From Stieleria neptunia (GTDB lineage: Bacteria; Planctomycetota; Planctomycetia; Pirellulales; Pirellulaceae), in assembly GCF_007754155.1 (NCBI RefSeq), contig NZ_CP037423.1:7374938-7438937 (forward strand): a DNA stretch of 64,000 nucleotides, in the 5' to 3' direction. Below the pieces are notes generated by a model. That model saw only the letters and a program-made list of their open reading frames with translations, was not told the origin of the DNA and searched no databases. Every line of letters starts with the position of its first letter. The first letter of the stretch is position 1. The position numbers and the translations under genes are program-made. Below, in pieces: positions 9,101-17,600 of the stretch.

Positions 9101-9811
9101 CAGGATCTCCGTCGCCTGTTCTTCTCAATCGTCGAACACCTGAGAGAAACCGCGCAGCGGCAGGCCGGGATCAATGATGAAACCGAGCAAATGGCCGCGT
9201 TGGAGCTGGAATCGGAAGCAGAAGCCGAACGTCAACGCGCCGACGCAGCCGAACTCGCCTCGCGACAAACAGATCTCTCCGAGATTGCCCAGCAGATCGC
9301 ATCGGCCTTAGAACAACAGGCCGAGGCCGCCACGGACCAACCGCCTGACTCCGGCGCACAAGCGAATCCCGTCGATCCGCAACAGCAGCAAATGATCCAG
9401 CAGAACGCCGAAAAGGCAGCGAAGGCGGCCGGGCTGGTTAGGGAGTCCACCGAACAGATGGACAAGGCGTCCGAACAGCTCAGCGGTGACCAGCCGCAGA
9501 TCGACCAGGCACGACCGCCGCAGGACCTGGCACTCGAAAAGCTGATCGAAGCGCTGCGAGAATTGCAGCCGCCACAGCAGGATCCATCGAATCAGCAACA
9601 AGACCAAGATCAAGATCAACAACAACAACAGCAGCAACAACAGCAGCAGCAATCCGACCAGAACCAACCGCAAGAGCAAGACGAAGAACAAGACGCGCAA
9701 ATGGATCCGTCACGCGTCCTGCAAGCCGTCCGAGACCGTGAAGCACAACGACGTCGCGACAAGGACCAACGCCAGCGTGCGGGCCAGATACCGGTGGAAA
9801 AGGATTGGTGA
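6116..9811 (+). CDS. Fused BatB-BatC: vWA domain, TPR region and long coiled-coil/Gln-rich tail
   Basis: A 1231-residue protein starting one base after the batA stop. Two N-terminal helices are followed by a vWA domain (about 93-290; metal site DVSKSM at 99-104, later LITDGEDHD), then membrane helices near 322-342 and 362-380. A TPR-like stretch (ETYNRGLDRLSGD, RATYNLGWVEINR) follows, which is BatC-like. The last 700 residues are mostly helical and charged, rich in Glu, Gln and Ala, ending in a poly-Gln tract (about 1160-1180). Two in-frame copies of PPLLAEGREPSG come from an inserted DNA repeat at 8906 and 8984. Separate batB and batC genes are the usual arrangement, so this is a fusion with a large extension. 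Confidence 0.88.
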   Translation: MSDFRFATPGWSAALWVVLATVLTLLYLEQRRGDALSRFLSPVMQPRLVSRSSLMRRSVVTLLLGLASVCFVLALMRPQFGLTYVKAPRVGAQIMFCLDVSKSMLAEDVAPNRLDRAKADITDLLTFLDGDQVGLIGFAGRASVLCPLTPDYGFFKLVLNGAGPNSVGRGGTRLEEPLRKALDGFRSESDVSRVVFLITDGEDHDSHPLDVAKDAIERGIKIVAVGLGDEAGSEIRITDPRTGVQQQVLDADNRPVVTRLDGETLRELALATAGVYIPAGTGSLDLKSIYDAHIRPLVRGELSAEGRAIRRDAFQWMILAGLILMIAAVVLGHRRPPDAFAPRQAARQAAPQAAPTDSVAKAALVLMILSMLIPRVAIAEQTKPDQTVSATAPTTADEPVDADEPVDARETYNRGLDRLSGDLDEAERLLSQARREAGSDGEVRFRATYNLGWVEINRADSVIEAEPEQALEHLQRAAGWFRDAIRLRSDADDARHNLEVVLLRITQLRDQLMKQDDQDLATKLDALITAQRQTIGNLRALVQHVADSDDPNIADQYRSQFQRLAVDQRVALSDLQGLVDEAAGELETLESKAEADRSPEENIRIAQLNGLLSYLNQGSQRIGQSRSQLRRRQASRGFRRAATGLNQLKRARDQLRDPLEILDSLSRDIAETAQQTAFKAIESQGVGGQDDSPDIPRWIDQEFLSDSQADLTGRTEELTNRLAAGLESTSQDDPPTDISAEQQAFFEKLGRAMPHLIAATEAMKAANEKLAFPEYAAASEQQVNAITELQRAREQFADLKTLIELAYAAEQEIGTALAELVGQSEPADTGTDESPAGETLDPDVAKQFVDFITERQAENLQRMQRLRDEIAAATTKAQASQDESAQQESTDQTSAEPSQELQRLTLAMQLAERASEQMKAVVADLPAPDQPPLLAEGREPSGPSQASPAETPNADEPPLLAEGREPSGSSPASTAETPQPYALSQSHAEAAVETLQDLRRLFFSIVEHLRETAQRQAGINDETEQMAALELESEAEAERQRADAAELASRQTDLSEIAQQIASALEQQAEAATDQPPDSGAQANPVDPQQQQMIQQNAEKAAKAAGLVRESTEQMDKASEQLSGDQPQIDQARPPQDLALEKLIEALRELQPPQQDPSNQQQDQDQDQQQQQQQQQQQQSDQNQPQEQDEEQDAQMDPSRVLQAVRDREAQRRRDKDQRQRAGQIPVEKDW
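8906..9019 (+). repeat. Two copies of dispersed repeat R2 inside a coding sequence
   Basis: A 36-bp string containing TTAGCGGAAGGGCGCGAG and GCCCTCCGGT occurs at 8906-8941 and again at 8984-9019, in the same frame. It has an internal GGGCGCGAGCCC palindrome. A close relative lies in non-coding DNA at about 12665-12692. Confidence 0.9.
9598..9657 (+). repeat. CAG/CAA/GAT microsatellite encoding a Gln/Asp-rich tract
   Basis: A run of CAA and CAG codons with interspersed GAT encodes DQDQDQ followed by about 14 consecutive glutamines in the tail of the BatB-BatC fusion. Slippage-prone sequence; likely variable between strains. Confidence 0.85.
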
Positions 9812-11799
9812 TGACGATGAACTTGCCTGTCAACAACGAACCAAAAATCAGTTTCGTCGCGAGGCTCGCCAGAGTGTCGGCCTTCCATCCTCCAGCGGCG
9901 GCAGTGGCGGCAGTGGCGCAGACAGTCCCGCTCCGCCCCTTGCTCACATCGTGGATGGTCCTGCTGTTGCTGGCGACCACCGCCGTCGCCCAAGACGTGA
10001 GCGTCCAGGTGGCGACCGAAGATCCGCCGCACTACGTCGGCGTCAGCGTGATCGTCCAGTTGACCGTCGATGGACTGGAAGCCAAACCGGCACCGCAATG
10101 CGTCGCCGAATCAACTTCGCCGGATGTGCGCGTTCGATTAGCAGGCATCAGCCCGCGAATCGTTCAGCGCATGTTTCAGTCGGGCGCGCAGATCCGACGG
10201 ATTCAACAGGTGACGCACACCATCCAATTTCGTGTCACGGCCAACAAACCGGGGGACTATGAAATCGGTCCGTTCCTGATCACCCAAGGCAGCACCGAAA
10301 AGCGTGTTGACGCGATCACCCTGTCCTTCGCCGAAGTCCCGACGACGGACGACATGCGGATCAAGTTGCAACTGCCCGATTCGGCCTATCCCGATCAACG
10401 CGTTCCGGTCACCATCCAATGGTGGTTCGCCGGCGACACCGACGACGTCAATCAGCTGTCGATCGATGGGACGATGTTGGACGGATTTCGATTCGCTCCC
10501 GACCGGGCGGCTCAGCGGGGCGAGTCGCGACTGCCGATCGAGACCGACGCGGGCCCAATCTCCCTGGCCGCCACGGCCGAACGCAAAACGGTCGACGGCA
10601 AGGAATTCACGGTCGTGTCGGCACAGCGGACGTTGATTCCCAACCGTCCGGGAACGTACGAAATCGCGCCGATCACCGCGACGATCCAGTGGGTCACACA
10701 GTGGGACCAGCGTCGGCGATCCCCGATGGATGATTTCGGTTTCGGCGGCTCGTTGCTAGAAGAAGCCTTCGGCAGTCGCCGTCGCCCCGCGAAAGTCGAA
10801 TTGTTTCGCGCCGCAGGCGAACCGTTGACGTTCGAAGTCAAACCGTTCCCCAGCGCAGGCCGGCCCCAAAGCTTTTCAGGTGCCGTCGGAAACGGATTTT
10901 CGCTCGATGTCACCGCCGATCGCACCGTCGTTCGAGTCGGAGACCCGATTCGATTGACGCTGCACCTGCGCGGTGACGGCAATATCGAAGGGGCGACACT
11001 GCCGCCGCTGTCCGCCGATGGTGGATTGGATCCCCGGCACTTCCGTTTGCCCGAAGGCGACGTGACCGGTGTTCTGCAAGACGATCAGGACGGCAAGCAG
11101 TTTGTCGTCTCGGTCCGCGTGCTCGATCAAGGCATCAGCGAAATCCCATCGATCGCGTATTCCTGGTTTGACGCCGAACAAGAACGCTACCAAACCACGC
11201 GGTCGGAGCCGATTGCGTTGCGTGTCATGCCGGCGCAGGTCGTCGGCGCGGACGCGGTCGTCAGCAATCAGTCCGGCAATGCACCTGGTGACACCGCGTC
11301 GAACGATCCAGCCGCCGAATCATCTCGGTCCAGCGGGCCACGCAGCTTTACACTCAGCGGTGCCGACTTGGCGATCGAACGGGATCCGCAACGGCTGTTG
11401 ACCGGCTCCACCAGCTTGCTGGCCCGTCCATCGTTCCAATGGGCCGGATACGCGTTGGGGTCGGCCTGTTTGATCGTTGCCCTGGTGGATCGAAAGCGGC
11501 GCCAGGTCGATCCGGCGGTTCGCAAAGCCTCGGCTGTCGTGCGGGCTCAACGGGGACGCATCGCCGCGGCCGAGCGATTACCGGAAAAGGAAGCCGCCCT
11601 ACAAATTGCCGAGGCACTCCGCGTGGCTCATCTTGAATTCCCCGACACGGACCGTTCGACCATCCAGACGATCATTGCCCAGTGCGAAGCGATCGCCTAC
11701 AAACCCGGTGACGACGCCGATGCAAGGATTGCGCCGGACCTGTTGGGGCGTGCCTTGGCAGCCATCGACACCTTGAAACCAAGCAACGGAGCTGCATGA
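9811..11799 (+). CDS. batD: BatD family protein (oxygen-tolerance type), secreted and membrane-anchored
   Basis: A 662-residue protein. The ATG at 9811 forms a TGATG overlap with the batB-batC stop, so it is preferred over TTG/GTG codons just upstream. An unusually long, low-complexity N-region (about 45 residues, AAAVAAVAQ) precedes the signal-type helix MVLLLLATTAVAQ. The mature protein has several Ig-like beta domains (SVQVATEDPPHYVGVSVIVQ; VTIQWWFAGDTDDVNQ) as in BatD. A transmembrane helix (WAGYALGSACLIVALV) lies near residue 545 and a helical cytoplasmic tail follows. It overlaps the next gene by ATGA. BatD is thought to be the periplasmic scaffold of the Bat complex; no catalytic motif is seen. 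Confidence 0.85.
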   Translation: MTMNLPVNNEPKISFVARLARVSAFHPPAAAVAAVAQTVPLRPLLTSWMVLLLLATTAVAQDVSVQVATEDPPHYVGVSVIVQLTVDGLEAKPAPQCVAESTSPDVRVRLAGISPRIVQRMFQSGAQIRRIQQVTHTIQFRVTANKPGDYEIGPFLITQGSTEKRVDAITLSFAEVPTTDDMRIKLQLPDSAYPDQRVPVTIQWWFAGDTDDVNQLSIDGTMLDGFRFAPDRAAQRGESRLPIETDAGPISLAATAERKTVDGKEFTVVSAQRTLIPNRPGTYEIAPITATIQWVTQWDQRRRSPMDDFGFGGSLLEEAFGSRRRPAKVELFRAAGEPLTFEVKPFPSAGRPQSFSGAVGNGFSLDVTADRTVVRVGDPIRLTLHLRGDGNIEGATLPPLSADGGLDPRHFRLPEGDVTGVLQDDQDGKQFVVSVRVLDQGISEIPSIAYSWFDAEQERYQTTRSEPIALRVMPAQVVGADAVVSNQSGNAPGDTASNDPAAESSRSSGPRSFTLSGADLAIERDPQRLLTGSTSLLARPSFQWAGYALGSACLIVALVDRKRRQVDPAVRKASAVVRAQRGRIAAAERLPEKEAALQIAEALRVAHLEFPDTDRSTIQTIIAQCEAIAYKPGDDADARIAPDLLGRALAAIDTLKPSNGAA

Positions 11800-12614
11800 T
11801 GCGGCCGACAGCTCTTCTGTTCGTTTTGATCCAGGTTCTGTGCGGCGCCGCAACGGCTGCCGACACAGCCGACGACGTGTTGCAGCAAGCGATCCAGGCC
11901 TACCGGTCGGCCTTGGACCAGGCCCAACGCGATCGACGACTGGAGTCCTTTGCCCGCGCCGAAACCTTGTTCACGCAGGTGATTTCCGACCAGCGGTCTC
12001 AAACGCCGGACCAACCGCCGAGTGCAGACCTGTATTTCAATCAGGGGAATGCGGCATTGGGAGCGGAGCATCTTGGTGCCGCGATCCTGGCCTATCGCCG
12101 TGCCTTGGCAATCGCTCCCAATCATCGGCGCGCGCGCCAGAACCTCGAATTCGCCCGAACGCTGCTGCCCGATTGGGTTCCCGTTCCGGACACGGATGCG
12201 ATTTCATTCGGGTCCTTTTTTGATTGGATGCAAACGATTCAAGTCCGCCAGTGGAATGGAATCGCCGCGGTCGTTTTCGTGCTGGTGATGGTGTTGGCGG
12301 CAGTTTATTTGCGAACGGACAAGACCGTGGCACGCAACTTGGCTGTCGTGTTTCTGATCGTCTGGATTGGCGTGCTCGCCAAAACGTGGATGCTTCGCAG
12401 TGATGCAACCGAACGAGCCGCGGTGGTGCTGCTTCCCGAAGTCACCGCACGGTCGGCCGATTCGATCAACGCCCCCGCAACGTTTCGCGAACCGCTGCCC
12501 GGCGGCGTGGAGGTCACGATCATCGACGACCGCGACGACTGGGTGCGCGTGCAATTGTCCGACGGTCGCGAGGCCTGGCTGCCGGCGTCCGCGATCGACC
12601 TCGTCGCCTCGTAA
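11796..12614 (+). CDS. batE: BatE-like protein: TPR repeats, two membrane helices and SH3-like domain
   Basis: A 272-residue protein with a signal peptide (ALLFVLIQVLCGAATA) and TPR repeats (LYFNQGNAALGAEHLGAAI, LAYRRALAIAPNHRRARQNL). Two transmembrane helices follow (IAAVVFVLVMVLAAVYL; LAVVFLIVWIGVLAKTW), then a C-terminal bacterial SH3-like domain (ITIIDDRDDWVRVQLSDG-type; AWLPASAIDLV). This is the standard BatE layout. It ends the operon. The start is translationally coupled to batD (ATGA at 11796-11799). Non-coding repeat DNA follows directly. Confidence 0.85.
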   Translation: MMRPTALLFVLIQVLCGAATAADTADDVLQQAIQAYRSALDQAQRDRRLESFARAETLFTQVISDQRSQTPDQPPSADLYFNQGNAALGAEHLGAAILAYRRALAIAPNHRRARQNLEFARTLLPDWVPVPDTDAISFGSFFDWMQTIQVRQWNGIAAVVFVLVMVLAAVYLRTDKTVARNLAVVFLIVWIGVLAKTWMLRSDATERAAVVLLPEVTARSADSINAPATFREPLPGGVEVTIIDDRDDWVRVQLSDGREAWLPASAIDLVAS

Positions 12615-12648
12615 TCCTCCCAAACTTGTTCCCGGGCTCCCGCCCTAC

Positions 12649-12867
12649 GCCGTGAACGATTTTTTAGCGGCAGGGCGCGAGCCCTCCGGTGTGTTGGCAA
12701 TACCAAGGAACCGGAGAGCTCGCGGGCTGTCGATTGAGTGGAATTGGTGAGCCGCTGGCCGTAAGGCCTCGGGCGGGCGCCTGGATGCCCGGCCGCTTAC
12801 GCGTCGCGGCTCAATCACTCAACCGACAGTCCGCTTGCGCCCTGTCGCTACAAATCGTTCACGGCGT
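12649..12867. repeat. Nested inverted repeats (composite element)
   Basis: ACGCCGTGAACGATTT at about 12649-12664 is matched by its exact reverse complement at about 12852-12867. Inside, CTGTCGATTGAGTG (about 12727) is matched by CACTCAACCGACAG (about 12816). The interior also has an R2-type unit (about 12665-12692) and GC-rich palindromes around GGCCGTAAGGCC. A related GTGAACGATTT unit lies at about 20343. Confidence 0.8.
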
Positions 12868-12869
12868 TG

Positions 12870-13272
12870 GGCTCCCGCCTCCTGCCCGCACACCGCGTGT
12901 GGCGGGAGCCACACCGACATCGCGTCCCAAGGCGGAGCCTTGGAACGAGCGACAACTTGTTCCCAGGCTCCCGCCTGGGAACACACTGTCCCGGAGGCTC
13001 CCGCCTCCTACCCGCAACCCGCGTGTGGCGGGAGCCACACCGACATCGCGTCCCAAGGCGGAGCCTTGGAGCGAGCGACAACTTGTTCCCAGGCTCCCGC
13101 CTGGGAACACACTGTCACGGAGGCTCCCGCCTCCTATCCGCACACCGCGTGTGGCGGGAGCCACACCGACATCGCGTCCCAAGGCGGAGCCTTGGAACGA
13201 GCGACAACTTGTTCCCAGGCTCCCGCCTGGGAACACACTGTCACGGAGGCTCCCGCCTCCTACCCGCAACCC
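12870..13272. repeat. 126-bp tandem repeat, 3.2 copies
   Basis: Units start at 12870, 12996 and 13122, with a partial fourth at 13248. Each unit begins GGCTCCCGCCTCCT and contains several palindromes, among them GTGTGGCGGGAGCCACAC, CAAGGCGGAGCCTTGG and TTCCCAGGCTCCCGCCTGGGAA. Copies differ by only a few bases. It lies between batE and the convergent DUF1501 gene, with the last part unit ending about 10 bp from that gene's stop. Confidence 0.95.
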
Positions 13273-13282
13273 ACCTGCGCCG

Positions 13283-14686
13283 TCACGCCAGCACCTTCTC
13301 AATCACGTTGCCGTGCACGTTGGTCAGCCGAAAGTGAAACCCCTTGTAGCGAAACGTCAGTCGTTTGTGGTTGATCCCCAGCAGGTGCAACACCGTGGCG
13401 TGGAAATCGTGGACATGGAAGGGATCTTCGGTTGCGGTGAATCCGAAATCATCAGTCGCGCCGTAGCTGCATCCCGGTTTCACGCCCCCGCCGGCCATCC
13501 ATAACGGACCGCTCTTGGTGTGATGGTCTCGTCCGCTACCTCCCTGGGACATCGGCGTGCGGCCGAATTCGCCACCCCAGATCACAAGCGTGTCTTCCAG
13601 CATGCCGCGTTGTTTCAGATCTTTCAACAGGGCCGCACAACCTTGATCGACCTCCTTCGTTCGCGCCGTGATGCCTTTGACGACGCCGCTGTGATGATCC
13701 CATCCGGTGTGATAAAGCTGGATGAAGCGAACGCCCCGTTCGGCCATCCGGCGCGCCATCAAGCAATTGGAACCAAAGCTGCCGTCCGGTTTTTCACCGA
13801 CGCCGTAGAGCTGACGCGTGGTCGCCGACTCTGACGAGAATTCCGCCAGTTCCGGCACACTGGTCTGCATTTGAAACGCCAGTTCGTACTGATTGATCCG
13901 CGTCAGAATCTCGGGATCATCGACTTGGTCATGGTGGAGCCGATTGAGCGATTCGATCGACCGGATCGTCTCGGCTTGACTGGTCGCGTTGATGCCGGTG
14001 GGAGATTTCAGATAGTTCAGGGGTTGCTCACTGCCGTAGAACTCCACGCCTTGATGTTTGCCCGGCAAGAACCCGTTGTGCCACGCCGTGGTCGGAATGG
14101 GTTGGCCCAAGGGACCGCTTCGCATGACCACAAAGTTCGGCAAGTCTTCGGTTTCGGCGCCCAAACCATAGGACAACCAAGATCCCATGCTGGGTCGTCC
14201 CGCGATACTGAACCCGGTGTTCATGAACGTGTGCGCGGGGTCATGATTGACTTGATCGGTTTGCAGGGTGCGAACCACGCAAAGATCGTCGGCGACCGTC
14301 TGGAGATGCGGCAACAGATTGGAGATTTTTTGGCCGGATTTCCCGCACGGTTTGAATCCGACGTCTGTCCCGAAACATTTGAGTGCCTCGTATTGCAGAA
14401 AGGCCAGCTTCACGCCATCGGTCAACGACTTTGGGATCGCTTTCCCGTTGAGTTCGCGGAGCATGGGTTTGTCGTCAAACGTTTCGAACTGACTTGGCCC
14501 GCCGGACATGTACAGGTAAATCACCCGCTTGGCTTTGGGCGGATGATTCGGAAACGATCGCTGGGACGATGACGCGGCGGATGATGGTTCGCCGAGCATC
14601 GACCCGAGCGCCGCCGCGGCGATACCGCTGGCGGATCGTCCAAAGAAATGGCGGCGCGTCACGTCCAGGATGTCGGGATGATTCAT
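13283..14686 (-). CDS. DUF1501 domain protein, Tat-exported
   Basis: A 467-residue protein with a twin-arginine signal (DVTRRHFFGRSASGIAAAAL) near residues 8-27. The DUF1501 hallmarks are VIYLYMSGGPSQFETFDDKP (about 54-73), later LVIWGGEFGRTPMSQ and GRDHHTKSGPLWMAGGGVK, and a C-terminal HVHDFHATVLHLLGI. The fold is related to sulfatases and alkaline phosphatases, but DUF1501 function is not established. It lies three bases downstream of the PSD1 gene and is surely cotranscribed with it; this pair is amplified in planctomycetes and thought to act in periplasmic catabolism or metal/redox chemistry. Confidence 0.93.
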   Translation of the reverse strand: MNHPDILDVTRRHFFGRSASGIAAAALGSMLGEPSSAASSSQRSFPNHPPKAKRVIYLYMSGGPSQFETFDDKPMLRELNGKAIPKSLTDGVKLAFLQYEALKCFGTDVGFKPCGKSGQKISNLLPHLQTVADDLCVVRTLQTDQVNHDPAHTFMNTGFSIAGRPSMGSWLSYGLGAETEDLPNFVVMRSGPLGQPIPTTAWHNGFLPGKHQGVEFYGSEQPLNYLKSPTGINATSQAETIRSIESLNRLHHDQVDDPEILTRINQYELAFQMQTSVPELAEFSSESATTRQLYGVGEKPDGSFGSNCLMARRMAERGVRFIQLYHTGWDHHSGVVKGITARTKEVDQGCAALLKDLKQRGMLEDTLVIWGGEFGRTPMSQGGSGRDHHTKSGPLWMAGGGVKPGCSYGATDDFGFTATEDPFHVHDFHATVLHLLGINHKRLTFRYKGFHFRLTNVHGNVIEKVLA

Positions 14687-14689
14687 GGT

Positions 14690-17600
14690 TCAGGACCGGG
14701 TCAGGAATTCGTGGAGGTTCAAGATGGCACGCGCAACCGCGGTCCATGCCGCGATTTCGGGTGCGTCGTCGATCGAAGGAGGCGGGGATTGACCGATCGA
14801 AACCAATCGTTGTGCATCGTCGGTCGCGTTTCGATAGTGGGCACGCTGATGGGCCAACAGTTTTTCCAGCACATCGATCTCGCCCGCCGAAGGTCGACGT
14901 TGCAACGACAACACGAACGCCGATTCGATCCGGTCTCGATCGCTGCGATCCGAGGCGTCACAGATCCGCATCGCCAGCACCCGCGCCGCTTCGACAAAGA
15001 TCGGATCATTCAACAACGACAGTGCCTGCCCTGGTGTATTGGTGATGTTCCGTTTCGCCGTGCACTCCTGACGCGTCGGGGCGTCGAACGCCAACATCGT
15101 CGGATGGATGTTCTGACGCTTCCAAAAGGTGTAAAGGCTGCGATCATACTGCGCCGCATCGGGACTGGTTTCCCAAAGCATGTGACGACTTCCATACATG
15201 ACCTTGTCCGAACGTGACCAATAGGGATCCGGTTGATAGGGGAAGAAACTCTCGGTGGGAATTTCCTCTGTGTCACGCAACAGCCCCGCAGCGTGCAACG
15301 CCGAATCGCGGATACTTTCGGCATTCAAACGGAAACGGCTTTGTCTGGCGTGCCAACGATTCCCCGGGTCACGTTCGCGCAGATCTTCCGATGGGATGGA
15401 GCTGAGTTGGTAGGCCTGGGTGGATGTCAACAATCGCACCATGTGGTCGCGGTCCCAACCACTGTCGCGAAACTCGCACGCCAGCCAGTCCAGCAGGGCC
15501 ACGTTGGACGGCCAATCGCCCTGGGTACCGGAATCTTCAAGCGTCTCGCTCAAGCCCCGGCCGAAAAACTGATGCCAGAGCCGGTTGACCGCCACGCGTG
15601 CGACCAGCGGGTGAGCGTCTGAGAAAAGCCATCGTGCCAGATCCAGACGCGTCAACGGTTCGGATCGTTCGGCAACCTCTTCTGCGTTCAAAAACTCCGG
15701 ATACGCCGGCGCGACGATCGGACCCGATTCGTCTTGATAATCACCGCGGTTGAGCAGTCGCGTCGTCTTCCGCTGGCGTGCCTGCTGAGACACGAGCACG
15801 GGCATCGCGGTCGCACGCATCAAAAAGAGTTCCGATTCCAAGCTTCGCAATTCGGCCATCTGTTCGAGCAGAGTTTGCTCACGAAACGCATCGATGACAA
15901 TCTCTCGCTGCAGTTCCGTCCGCTTTCCCACGGCGGTCTTGAGCGCCGACGCGACGAATGCGGTACGACTCTGGTAGACCTGTCGGTTCATGGGTTGTTG
16001 CCACCAGCGACGGACGGCAGTTTCACCCAGCGCGAGCGCGGTCGTCTTGTCCGTTCGCAGCTCCAACCCGCTGTCCCCCCAGCCCACGCGGCCGCCGCTG
16101 TGCAACCAAGCCATCCCGCAGCGTTCGAAGGTCTTGCCGCCGACCGGTGGAATCTGTTTGCTGAAGGGGACCCGCAAACGTACCCAACCCGACTGCTGGG
16201 GAAGGTCCCCGAGCCGCAAGACACGCCCGGGATCACTCCATCGTTGTCGCTCGGCCAGTTCGCCCGACGTGTCATCACCCCAGTAATAGGTTTCGTAGTT
16301 GGCGGTGTTCCACCCCAGTCGTCCGTAGTCACCATTGGAGACTTGGAAGCCGATCATGTCCGGGCGGTCGTCTTCATCAATCCAGACATCGACGTACCAA
16401 GCGTCCTTCGTCTCGTCTGTTTTTTGTCCCCCAGGATTCAAGTAACCGGTCATCAATTCGGCGGCATGATGCCGGTGAAGCCGTCCGGGGGCGCTGTGGG
16501 TCTGGCGGGCGAAACGGCCATCGAAGTTCGCGACAGAAAAACTCCCTTCCACAACGCGGGCCGCCGGAATCTGAGCGGGAACCCAGACAAAATCGGTGCG
16601 GGATTCGGAATCTTTCAGTTTGGCGAGGATCGTGTCTTCCCAGTCCTCGATGTCGTCGATCGGTGTATCGGCGATGGTCTGTTTCAGTTGATCGATCGAT
16701 TTCGCGAGCTGGCGATCTCGCCGCGCGGATGCGGCATCGTCGTGGACATAGTGCAGCGGCTCGCGACGATCGCCGGGCGTGTAGACGCCGGCTTCAACCA
16801 GGTCATCAAAAAATGCGGCCAGGCTGTAATAGTCTTTGGCAGAGAACGGGTCAAATTTGTGGTCGTGGCATTCTGCGCAGCCGGTCGTCATCCCCATCCA
16901 CACCGTGCCCAGCGCTCGAACATGTTCACCCTTCAGCTTGTACAACTGCTCTTTCTCGATCGCACCGGCTTCGCAATTGGTGTTGACGATGCGGTTGTAT
17001 CCCGACGCGACCAATTGGTCGTCGCTGGGATCGGGAAGCAAATCGCCGGCCAACTGCTCGATCGAAAACTGATCAAATGGCATATTTTGATCGAACGCGT
17101 TGATGACCCAAGCTCGGTAGGCGCCCGACGCGATCGGTTCGTCGCTGACAAACCCGCTGGTATCGGCCCACCGCACCAGATCCAGCCAGCGGACGGCCTG
17201 GTGTTCGGCGTAAGCAAGCTGTGACATCCAGCGATCGCGAATGTCAACAAAGTTTCGTTCGGTTGGGTCTTGTTCAAACGCCGCCACTTCCGCGGCCGTC
17301 GGCGGCAAGCCACGCAGGTCATAACTCAGTCGCCGCAATCGTTCTCGTGGAGTTGCGATGGGAACCGGAGAGGCGCCCTGTTCGGCCCACCCGGATGCCA
17401 ACAGGGCGTCGATCGCAGCGGCCGCCCGCCCTTGACTTGACACCCCCGGGCCGTCTGCAGCAGCGGGCACTTCGGGGCGTTCCAACGACCGCCACGCCCA
17501 ATGTTGTTGGTATTCCGCCCCCTGATCGATCCAGCGCCGGAGCAGGTCAACGTCTTCGGCCGAGAGTTGTTTCTCGGAATCCGGCGGCGGCATGATTTCG

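Noticed and set aside
12835..13374. Open frames of 150-180 codons on both strands across the tandem array
   Set aside because: They translate the 126-bp repeat in several frames and show no protein family; the plus frames also run into the DUF1501 gene.
15734..17224. 496-codon plus-strand frame
   Set aside because: Antisense to the PSD1 gene, which has clear haem motifs and domains.
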